Origin: DAOTTX01 sp034437515 | GTDB lineage: Bacteria > Chloroflexota > Anaerolineae > Aggregatilineales > Phototrophicaceae | Direction: 5' to 3' | Length of the DNA: 7,056 bases | Assembly (NCBI GenBank): GCA_034437515.1 | Contig: DAOTTX010000408.1 | Location: forward strand, 1-7,056 | Shown here: piece by piece, positions 1-5,331 of the stretch | How positions within the stretch are numbered: position 1 is the first letter of the stretch | How the letters are laid out: the number at the start of each line of letters is the position of its first letter | Notes under the pieces: generated by a model | Told to the model about the DNA's origin: nothing | The model's input: the letters and a program-made list of their open reading frames with translations, nothing else | Databases searched by the model: none | Made by a program: the position numbers and the translations under genes

Positions 1-860
1 ACCGCCAGATCACCCGGCGAGGCCAACACCTTAAATGATTGGTTGACCACTGCCGGAACTCCGGTGGCTTCCAGCGCATAACGCACACCGTCCCCGGTCA
101 TGGATTTAATCGCCTCGATGGGATCGGCCTCAGCCGCCTTGACGACGTGAGTCGCGCCCAGCACCTGCGCCAGGTCAAGGCGGTTCTGTTTCAGGTCGAC
201 CGCGATAATCATCCCCGCACCCATCAGGTGCGCCGCCATGATTCCGGCCAGGCCCACCGAACCGGCCCCGAAAACGGCGATGCTGGTGCCCGGTTCCGGC
301 TTGAGGACGTTCATCACTGTGCCCGCGCCGGTCTGGATGCCGCATCCCAACGGGCCGAGCATCTCTAGCGGGGCATCGTCTCGCACCTTGACCGTGTTCT
401 GCTCATAGGCCAGCGCATAGGTACCGAAGGACGACTGGCCGAAGAAGCCGCCATGTACGACCTGGTCGCCCTGGGTCATGCGGGGGGCATCCTTGCCGAT
501 GCGGGTGCCGAAGAAATTGCCCAGTAGGAAGTTCTCGCAGTAGCCCGGATGCCCGGAGCGGCAGTTGCCACATTTGCCGCAGTAATAAAACGACAGCACC
601 ACATGGTCGCCGGGCTGGACTTTCGTCACGCCCTCCCCCACACGCTCCACGATACCCGCGCCCTCGTGACCGAGCGCCATCGGGGCCGGTGGGGCCATCT
701 CCCCCGCGCCGACCATCGCCTGCACCACTATATCAGTATGGCAGACACCCGTCGCTACGATCTTGACCAGCACCTCCCCAGGGCCGGGATCGTCCATTTC
801 CACTTCTTCCACACTAAAATCCTGACCGGGGCCTTTAATAACAGCAACTCGTGATTTCAT
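1..860 (-). CDS. Zinc-dependent alcohol dehydrogenase, MDR superfamily (C-terminus beyond left edge)
   Basis: Read on the minus strand from an ATG at 858-860, the frame stays open to the window edge, giving 286 codons of a family usually about 350-380 residues long. The start is supported by AGGAG (870-874 on this strand) nine bases upstream. Catalytic zinc ligands are visible: C40 in GVCHTD, H65 in LGHEGAG and C173 in LGCGIQTGAG. The structural zinc lobe has four cysteines, C94, C97, C100 and C108, with the classic 2-2-7 spacing. The Rossmann motif GAGSVG begins at residue 198, and D222 at the end of the next strand predicts NAD rather than NADP. In this family the enzyme interconverts an alcohol and an aldehyde in the cytoplasm. 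The GCGIQTGAG segment resembles aryl/benzyl-alcohol dehydrogenases, but the substrate cannot be read from sequence. No neighbour on its strand is visible, so its pathway is unknown. Family certain; substrate open. Confidence 0.93.
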   Translation of the reverse strand, partial: MKSRVAVIKGPGQDFSVEEVEMDDPGPGEVLVKIVATGVCHTDIVVQAMVGAGEMAPPAPMALGHEGAGIVERVGEGVTKVQPGDHVVLSFYYCGKCGNCRSGHPGYCENFLLGNFFGTRIGKDAPRMTQGDQVVHGGFFGQSSFGTYALAYEQNTVKVRDDAPLEMLGPLGCGIQTGAGTVMNVLKPEPGTSIAVFGAGSVGLAGIMAAHLMGAGMIIAVDLKQNRLDLAQVLGATHVVKAAEADPIEAIKSMTGDGVRYALEATGVPAVVNQSFKVLASPGDLA

Positions 861-942
861 CTACTATTTCTCCTGAATTTATAATTTCTGTAACATAATT
901 AGCATATTCGCGCTGTTTTGGCAAAATTTGTTATCCGAAACT
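861..942 (-). promoter_or_regulatory. Probable promoter/leader region of the alcohol dehydrogenase gene
   Basis: This AT-rich stretch lies directly upstream of the dehydrogenase start. On the minus strand a TTGCCA box (919-924) is followed after 18 bases by AATTAT (895-900), a weak -35/-10 pair. The -35 box overlaps an odd-centred dyad, TTTTG-G-CAAAA, at 916-926, which could be a regulator site. Both are pattern readings with no independent support; AT-rich DNA gives such matches easily. Confidence 0.3.
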
Positions 943-954
943 TATCCTAAGACC

Positions 955-1499
955 ATTGCTCACAAGTTAAGGATCGGTAGCTGTTGTCAAGCCCAGATCA
1001 GCCAATTGACTGGCTGACGGTTTTCCTTTGACGATGCCCAACAGTTTAGCGTTATCAACCAGATAGGTGACAAGTTCATCGACTTCACCACGCTGATGAG
1101 CTTTGGTGAAACAGTACAGACTGCGATAGACCATCTCCATTGATATAGCAGCAAAGGGGCGATTGAGTGCCTCGGCGACATCATCGGTCAAATCGACCAG
1201 TGAGTGCCCCATAGAGCAACCGCTTGACCACGTTATAGGCATCTTCAATGCGCTGGTGTTGCCAATAGAGCGAGACCGCGTATTCGGTCGTTAGTTGACG
1301 GGGTGCAGTTCGTTGGTCAGATAGCGATACCATAGGCAGGCTGCTCAACCACTGCGAGAGGGCCTGCCGGTTCACTCTGACTGACTCGGCCCATAGCAAG
1401 GCTTTTGCTTTCACAAGGTGCAACAGTTCACTCACACTCCCGATCTGTCGTCAGAACAGGCTCAATACGAATGCCATCCATGAAGATCCCATATGCAAT
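955..1499 (-). mobile_element. Decayed IS4-family insertion sequence, internally deleted
   Basis: About 545 bp holds only N-terminal and C-terminal pieces of a transposase (see the pseudogene entry); an intact IS4-type element is usually around 1.3-1.7 kb. The proposed ends carry short inverted sequences: ATTGC at 955-959 and GCAAT at 1495-1499. The left end also contains AGTTAAGGATC (964-974), which resembles the terminal repeat of E. coli IS4. Immediately outside, CCTAAGA occurs in direct orientation on both sides (946-952 and 1503-1509), as an eroded target duplication would. The terminal matches are short, so exact ends are tentative; the transposase remnant is the firmer evidence. The element lies between the dehydrogenase and the beta-helix gene, and is not capable of making an active transposase. 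Confidence 0.6.
967..1435 (-). pseudogene. IS4-family transposase remnant (deleted, frameshifted)
   Basis: Two overlapping minus-strand frames together give a broken transposase. The first (GTG start at 1435, stop at 1181) contains LVKAKALLWAESVRVNRQ and then ...LYWQHQRIEDAYNVVKRLL, the latter resembling the region around the conserved catalytic glutamate of IS4/DDE transposases. The second frame (to 967) continues LVDLTDDVAEALNRPFA...ISMEMVYRSLYCF...AKLLGIVK, a typical C-terminal tail of the same family. At about 1196-1205 the protein should contain roughly 25 further residues (a WATWLFYAVLVDL-like stretch, from memory of the family); these are missing and the frame changes there. The segment with the first two catalytic aspartates is also absent, so a second, larger deletion is inferred between the N-terminal piece and LTTEYAVSLYW. 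It is non-functional. Assignment rests on recalled family motifs. Confidence 0.72.
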
Positions 1500-1523
1500 C
1501 GCCCTAAGATTCCTGAACGCTAA

Positions 1524-1552
1524 TTGCATGAGAATTAAATTTATGCTAAAGT
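1524..1552 (+). promoter_or_regulatory. Candidate sigma-70 promoter of the beta-helix gene
   Basis: TTGCAT (1524-1529) and TAAAGT (1547-1552) are separated by 17 bases in an AT-rich stretch; each matches its consensus at four or five positions. Transcription would begin near 1559, just ahead of the 1562-1573 dyad. Weak matches, but position and spacing are sensible. Confidence 0.35.
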
Positions 1553-1561
1553 AATTTTAAT

Positions 1562-1573
1562 TGGTACGTACCA
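1562..1573. promoter_or_regulatory. Perfect 12-bp dyad TGGTACGTACCA, possible repressor operator
   Basis: TGGTAC followed by GTACCA is a perfect palindrome 71 bases before the beta-helix gene's start codon, beside the predicted transcription start. TGGT-N4-ACCA resembles operators used by GntR-superfamily regulators (TGGT...ACCA half sites), which often control sugar-use genes. No regulator gene is in the window, so the link to a family is inferred. Steric block of RNA polymerase would be the expected mode of action. Confidence 0.45.
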
Positions 1574-1644
1574 GTACAGTCTGGGGATAGTAAACATGAA
1601 GTTTCACTAAGCGCGGCAAATACAAAACTAAAAAAGGATAGGTC

Positions 1645-4488
1645 ATGCACGTTTATAGAAAAATGCACCTCTTTGCACTCTTTGCAATTTTTTTGATCGG
1701 CATCAGTCTGCTCAACATGCCCGGGTCAAGCCAGGGCAACATCCTCCCCTCATGGAACGACGCCGGTTATCGTGGCACCGGTAATTTGCCCTCTAGCACC
1801 GATATCACAACCAATGCCAACTGCATCATCACACCGTCAGAACTTGCCAGCACCTACGGCGTCAACCCGAATGATGGCGTTGATGACAGCCTCGGCCTAC
1901 AAAATGCTATCGACACTGTTCGTGCCAACTGTGCCGGAAACTATAACAATCTTTCACTTATTGAATTACCTGCGGGAACCATCAACACCTCAACAGAAAT
2001 TCATATTGATGCGAGTTTTTTGATTATTCGCGGTCAGGGTAGCCAGGGGTCGGGGCGCACTGCCATCATTTTTGAACCCGGCAGCGATACCGTCTATGAT
2101 GGTATTTCTGACTTTGACCTGGGCGATATGACCGCTGCCGGGTCAGCAAATGGGGGGTGGATCTGGCCGGGTCGTGGTGCCTTCCGCGTGCAAACACGCG
2201 CCGTTGACTCTGATTACTTGTCTGATTACAACAGCGCCCCTGCAAATCGAAAAGACTTCTTCGAGGGCAGTGTGAACTTCCACTGGAAAGGTGGCATCGT
2301 AGTCACACAGAACGCCGCTATGGGCGATACCTCCCTCGTCGTCGATACCACGACTGGTATTGCGGTCGGTCGTCCGTTGTGGGTGGGTGCGCCGAACACG
2401 GAGAAGATGTATCAGCAGCAGGGCGTTGACTCATCAGATTGGCGCTGGTTTGAATATATGCGCCAGCAAATTTTCACTGTAACCGCCATCAACGGCAATA
2501 CTGTAACGCTGGATAAACCGTTAGAGTTCGATGTGCCGCGCGATAGTACCGCCGACGGCTCAAGTGCTATTGATGGCCGTGTGCGTGATGCGAAGGTAAT
2601 CCCGTTGGATGTCGTCGAAGGGGTCGGCCTTGAAGGGTTCTACCTGACGCAAGTTGTGCCCGGTCACACACCAGCAGAAGCGACCTACAACTACAATAAC
2701 GTTGATCATACGCGCGCTATGCATGGCATCGTCTTCCGTTGGGTGGATAATGCCTTCGTCAATGATGTACATACTTATATGACCGGCTCGCATGCTATCG
2801 TCACAGAAATGGCCCGCCATATTCAGATCCAAAACACCTATCTGGATGGCTCCTGGAACAAAGGCAAAGGCGGCAACGGGTACTTCCGGCTGAGTAAAGC
2901 CTGGAACAGCCTGGTACAAAATAATACACTGCGGAATCTGCGTCATCTGGCGGTGCAGTGGTCGGCCTCCAATAACATCATCCAGAACAACGACATCACG
3001 GCTGACCTCAACCTGCATGGCGGGTGGGAGCGTTACAATCTTTTCCAGAACAACATTGTACGTGTGCCCTATGAGCACCGTGATTGCAACCCGAATTGTA
3101 GCCCTGGCGCTGAGACTTGGTATCCGATCTGGTGGGCGGCGGGTCAACATGCCGGCGGTTGGTCGGGTGCGTCTGGCCCGCAGAACGTCTTTTACAACAA
3201 TACACTCGGTAAACAACTTACCAGCGGCGGCAACTATACCACGTACACGCTCTATGGGATGCCCGGCACCGTATACATGCTTGGTTGGGATCGAGACATC
3301 GCTGGTGGCTCATACTGGGTGCATCTGAGCGAGAATGGCACAAAAATCTCGACATGGACGGGGCGCGAGACGACTGATTTCTCCACGAACCCCAACACTG
3401 GTGTGAATGATCAATGTGCCAGCAGCGCCTCGTCATTGGTGGGGGCGTCCCTTACCTGCAACGGTCAGGTACAGCCGACCAACACCCCGGTACCGCCAAC
3501 GACTACACCGATTGCGACTTCCATCAGCAGCAGTCCCACCCCGACGCAAGTTGTGGGTAACGGAGCCTGCACAGTCACGGCGAGTTATGGTAGCCAGTGG
3601 AACAGCGGTTACAACGCCGATGTTTTCATCACCAACAACGGTTCAGCGACCATCAGCGGTTGGACACTTACTTTCGAGTTCAGTCATGGTGAGACGATCA
3701 CTGACTTCTGGCGAGTGTATAGCTGGAGTCAATCGGGTGCTCAGGCCAGCGCGACCGTCAACAGCGGCGGCACACGTGGTGACATCGCACCAGGCGACAC
3801 CGTAGACATCAAGTATCAGGTCGATCATAACGGGACGTACGATCTACCGGTGAATTACATCCTCAATGGATTCGCGTGCAACGGTACGGGCACCAATGAT
3901 CCAACAGCAACTGACTTGCCCACAAGTACACCGATGCTACCTACGGAGACGCCGCTCCCGACGAACACGACTGTATCACCGACCAACACACCAGTACCGC
4001 CGACAGCCACCGACCTACCTACAAGCACGCCGGTGCTACCTACGGCGACACCGCTTCCGACGAACACCACTGTATCACCGACCAGCACATCAGTACCGCC
4101 GACAGCCACCGATCTACCCACAAGTACACTAGCGCCACCCACGGCGACTTCCCCGCCAGCGAATGCCGCCTGTACGGTTACCTTTGCGTATGATAGTGAA
4201 TGGGGCGACGGATATACCGCTGAAGTTTTCATCACAAACAACGGAACAACTGCCATTAATGGCTGGACCCTCACGTTTACGTTCAATCACGAAGAAGTGT
4301 TGGATAACTTCTGGCGCGTGCAGAACGCAGGCCAGGTGGGTGCGGTCGTGACCGCCTTCGCTGGCAGCGGACACTATAACGGTACGATCAATGCCGGGCA
4401 GACCACCGACGTGAAGTATCAAGTAAGTCACAACGGTACCTACAGCTTCCCAACAGGTGTCACCCTCAACGGGCAGTCCTGCAACTAA
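1645..4488 (+). CDS. Secreted beta-helix (pectin-lyase-like) protein with two CBM2-type modules
   Basis: The 947-residue product should be exported and act on extracellular polysaccharide. The ATG at 1645 is preceded by AAGGA (1634-1638) at six bases. Residues 1-31 form a signal peptide (R5/K6, hydrophobic core about 8-24, cleavage near GSSQG). GVNPNDGVDDS (72-82), LPAGTINTSTEI (108-119) and IRGQG (128-132) are typical of the N-terminal cap of Pectate_lyase_3/GH28-related beta-helices. From about 360 to 525 come coils with Asn-rich turns (VQNNTLRN, NNIIQNND, FQNNIV, FYNNTL). About 529-590 looks like a small beta-sandwich. CBM2-like modules follow at C642-C745 and C843-C946, each with paired Cys, W-x2-GY, TNNG and GWTLTF motifs. 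Pro/Thr linkers lie at 612-641 and 746-842. I cannot identify catalytic residues or tell lyase from hydrolase or substrate. The gene appears monocistronic, with its own terminator. Architecture is firm; activity is unassigned. Confidence 0.88.
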   Translation: MHVYRKMHLFALFAIFLIGISLLNMPGSSQGNILPSWNDAGYRGTGNLPSSTDITTNANCIITPSELASTYGVNPNDGVDDSLGLQNAIDTVRANCAGNYNNLSLIELPAGTINTSTEIHIDASFLIIRGQGSQGSGRTAIIFEPGSDTVYDGISDFDLGDMTAAGSANGGWIWPGRGAFRVQTRAVDSDYLSDYNSAPANRKDFFEGSVNFHWKGGIVVTQNAAMGDTSLVVDTTTGIAVGRPLWVGAPNTEKMYQQQGVDSSDWRWFEYMRQQIFTVTAINGNTVTLDKPLEFDVPRDSTADGSSAIDGRVRDAKVIPLDVVEGVGLEGFYLTQVVPGHTPAEATYNYNNVDHTRAMHGIVFRWVDNAFVNDVHTYMTGSHAIVTEMARHIQIQNTYLDGSWNKGKGGNGYFRLSKAWNSLVQNNTLRNLRHLAVQWSASNNIIQNNDITADLNLHGGWERYNLFQNNIVRVPYEHRDCNPNCSPGAETWYPIWWAAGQHAGGWSGASGPQNVFYNNTLGKQLTSGGNYTTYTLYGMPGTVYMLGWDRDIAGGSYWVHLSENGTKISTWTGRETTDFSTNPNTGVNDQCASSASSLVGASLTCNGQVQPTNTPVPPTTTPIATSISSSPTPTQVVGNGACTVTASYGSQWNSGYNADVFITNNGSATISGWTLTFEFSHGETITDFWRVYSWSQSGAQASATVNSGGTRGDIAPGDTVDIKYQVDHNGTYDLPVNYILNGFACNGTGTNDPTATDLPTSTPMLPTETPLPTNTTVSPTNTPVPPTATDLPTSTPVLPTATPLPTNTTVSPTSTSVPPTATDLPTSTLAPPTATSPPANAACTVTFAYDSEWGDGYTAEVFITNNGTTAINGWTLTFTFNHEEVLDNFWRVQNAGQVGAVVTAFAGSGHYNGTINAGQTTDVKYQVSHNGTYSFPTGVTLNGQSCN
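3568..3879 (+). other. First CBM2-like carbohydrate-binding module (residues 642-745)
   Basis: The module is bounded by C642 and C745, the usual CBM2 disulfide pair. W652 (WNSGY), the TNNG turn, W673 (GWTLTF) and W689 (DFWRV) match family positions. The later conserved aromatic, normally in an NxWNGxI-type motif, is absent: the matching segment reads GTRGDIAPG near 709-717. CBM2 modules usually bind crystalline cellulose, or xylan in subtype b. Loss of one face aromatic may weaken or redirect binding. Confidence 0.75.
3901..4158 (+). repeat. 99-bp in-frame tandem repeat coding a Pro/Thr linker, about 2.6 copies
   Basis: Two full 33-codon units (3901-3999 and 4000-4098) and a 20-codon partial unit (4099-4158) each begin PTATDLPTST and continue LPT-TPLPTNTTVSPT. 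The copies differ mostly at third positions plus a few substitutions (M/V, E/A, N/S). The encoded linker joins the two CBM2-like modules and is likely extended, flexible and, where the host does so, O-glycosylated. Such repeats commonly expand or contract by slippage or unequal recombination. Confidence 0.9.
4171..4482 (+). other. Second CBM2-like carbohydrate-binding module (residues 843-946)
   Basis: C843 and C946 bracket the module; W853 (WGDGY), W874 (GWTLTF) and W890 (NFWRV) match the first module and the family. The third surface aromatic is present here as tyrosine: HYNGTINAG with Y911, where CBM2 proteins usually have tryptophan. It is therefore closer to consensus than the first module. 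The protein ends one residue after the last cysteine, as CBM2-terminated enzymes often do. Confidence 0.77.
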
Positions 4489-4502
4489 AGATATGCATAA
4501 AG

Positions 4503-4535
4503 AAAGCGGGCATGAGATTATCCATGCCTGCTTTT
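4503..4535 (+). terminator. Intrinsic terminator of the beta-helix gene
   Basis: AAAGCGGGCATG (4503-4514) pairs with CATGCCTGCTTT (4523-4534) through 12 pairs including one G-U, over an eight-base loop, ending in a short T run (4532-4535). It begins 15 bases after the stop codon. The A/T arms make it potentially bidirectional. Confidence 0.85.
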
Positions 4536-4554
4536 GCTGATACGCCCGACATGA

Positions 4555-4656
4555 GCGATAACTAGGAGCGAAGGTCTCCTGTGGGCGTGAGTCCGATGAA
4601 CCACTAGCCGAAGGCTGGGCTAATACCACCTGCACGATGTCACCTGGGCTGCGTGG
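4555..4656. other. Hairpin-rich non-coding stretch, possible structured RNA or group II intron fragment
   Basis: Several stems follow one another. AGGAG/CTCCT (4564-4568 with 4576-4580) closes a seven-base loop. GGGC/GTCC (4583-4586 with 4591-4594) closes a GTGA loop, a GNRA tetraloop when read as plus-strand RNA. CTAGCC/GGCTGG (4604-4609 with 4613-4618) closes a three-base GAA loop. CCAC-ct-GCA (4626-4634) can pair with TGCGTGG (4650-4656). The packing of short stems with a GNRA loop recalls domain I of bacterial group II introns, but no domain V, no reverse transcriptase and no intron 5' end is visible, so at most a fragment remains. The GNRA loop favours the plus-strand reading; the true strand is not certain. 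Confidence 0.35.
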
Positions 4657-4764
4657 ATAAGGAGCGATCGTATAGATTGCGGTGACGGTCGCTTCTTTCC
4701 TGGCGGCTTTAGTTTGTCCCTTGCCCCGTCGCGCCTGTGGCGGCGGACTGTCGGCTCGTGTCAT
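4600..4764 (-). pseudogene. Possible transposase fragment (ISKra4-like), degenerate
   Basis: On the minus strand an ATG at 4764 opens a frame reading ...ARRGKGQTKAARKEATVT, then AIYTIAPYPRSPGDIVQVV. The basic GKGQ-KKEAVVT-YTIAPYPRTP pattern resembles, from memory, an internal stretch of ISKra4-type transposases. The frame then runs without further recognisable family features into DNA antisense to the beta-helix gene, so only about 55 codons are of interest. No inverted repeats or other transposase parts are seen. It overlaps the hairpin-rich stretch, and the two readings compete over 4600-4656. Low confidence. Confidence 0.3.
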
Positions 4765-4769
4765 AGGAA
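4765..4769 (+). promoter_or_regulatory. Ribosome binding site fixing the start at 4778
   Basis: AGGAA lies eight bases before the ATG at 4778. The same frame is open upstream to 4682, but that extension is basic and low in family character and has no comparable binding site, so the 4778 start is preferred. Confidence 0.65.
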
Positions 4770-4777
4770 TTCACCTG

Positions 4778-5041
4778 ATGCAGACAGGCGAAGTTGAGGC
4801 GAATCCGGTAACGCTCAACGAACGGTTCAAACTGCCCTATATCTCCAAACTGGTGGAACGTAAGCTGGCCGGGCTAGAGAATGGTACACTGGATAATGCC
4901 GATACGATGTCCCACGAGTGCGAATACGAACGGCTTCATGCCCTGCTTGAAACTGCACGAAATACCAGCCACCTGCCCGATGAGCTGTCCTGCAAATCGG
5001 TTTTGAACGATCTATTGCTGCGGATACGAGGGATAAGCTGA
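4778..5041 (+). CDS. Small hypothetical protein, 87 residues, first gene of a three-gene operon
   Basis: I do not recognise this protein. It is predicted to be soluble, with no signal peptide or membrane segment. Most of it looks helical: residues about 13-35 (NERF...SKLVERKLAGLENG) and about 45-87 (CEYERLHALLETAR...LLLRIRG) have leucines at helical spacing and mixed charge. Two cysteines fall near residues 48 and 76 without a metal-site pattern. The start at 4778 is chosen from its ribosome site; an in-frame upstream start at 4682 would add 32 unlikely residues. The stop is followed after two bases by the next start, so the two are probably translated together. Helical small proteins paired with a second small gene can be binding partners or antitoxins, but nothing here shows that. 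Confidence 0.65.
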   Translation: MQTGEVEANPVTLNERFKLPYISKLVERKLAGLENGTLDNADTMSHECEYERLHALLETARNTSHLPDELSCKSVLNDLLLRIRGIS

Positions 5042-5043
5042 AG

Positions 5044-5301
5044 ATGTTTATCGCATATGTGATGTTTCCCGGTAACGACATTGACGAGATTCGCGAGTTC
5101 GACGTAGAAGCTGAAGCCCATCGCTTCGGTCGCAAACAGTCAACATATGTCATAGATCCACATGGTCAATATGATCCGCCGCTAGTATTCCTACTTGAAG
5201 CAGATGATCTGGCTACTGCGGATCGGAATAAGTTCACCCGTCCGGTAGCAATCTACCAACGCGGCAGCCGTTTTGATACGATACGGGAAGAAACAGATTA
5301 A
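5044..5301 (+). CDS. Small hypothetical protein, 85 residues, second gene of the operon
   Basis: No family is recognised. The sequence starts with a hydrophobic strand (MFIAYVMF), has an acidic helix-like stretch (NDIDEIREFDVEAEAHRFG), a second strand (STYVID), then PPLVFLLEADDL and VAIYQRGSRF, suggesting a compact alpha/beta cytoplasmic domain rich in Asp and Glu. There is no signal peptide, cysteine cluster or obvious catalytic motif. Its ATG lies two bases after the previous stop and only GCTGAAG precedes it, with no strong ribosome site, so translational coupling to the 87-residue gene is likely. The next gene starts 30 bases downstream with its own AGAGG. Gene reality is supported by the tight operon spacing and absence of a better frame. 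Confidence 0.7.
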   Translation: MFIAYVMFPGNDIDEIREFDVEAEAHRFGRKQSTYVIDPHGQYDPPLVFLLEADDLATADRNKFTRPVAIYQRGSRFDTIREETD

Positions 5302-5331
5302 ACGACAACCGCCAGTTATGAGAGGTATGCC

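Noticed and set aside
39..854. Two plus-strand open frames opposite the dehydrogenase gene
   Set aside because: They are antisense to a clear, motif-rich gene and have no family features.
2560..3216. A 218-codon minus-strand open frame inside the beta-helix gene
   Set aside because: It is the complement of well-supported coding sequence and shows no domain or ribosome site.
3901..4158. CRISPR-like array
   Set aside because: The repeats are contiguous 99-bp units in frame within a coding linker, without spacers.
3855..4286. Minus-strand frame with repeating VGG/VLVG units
   Set aside because: The repeats are the antisense reading of the 99-bp Pro/Thr linker repeat, not a separate gene.
4129..4600. 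Continuation of the minus-strand frame that starts at 4764
   Set aside because: Beyond about 4600 it has no recognisable features and then runs antisense to the second CBM2 module.
4541..4680. Complete group II intron
   Set aside because: No reverse transcriptase, no domain V/VI and no intron boundary sequences are visible; only domain I-like hairpins are present.
4682..4777. Upstream start for the first small gene
   Set aside because: The extra 32 residues lack a good ribosome site and overlap the possible transposase fragment; AGGAA before 4778 is better.
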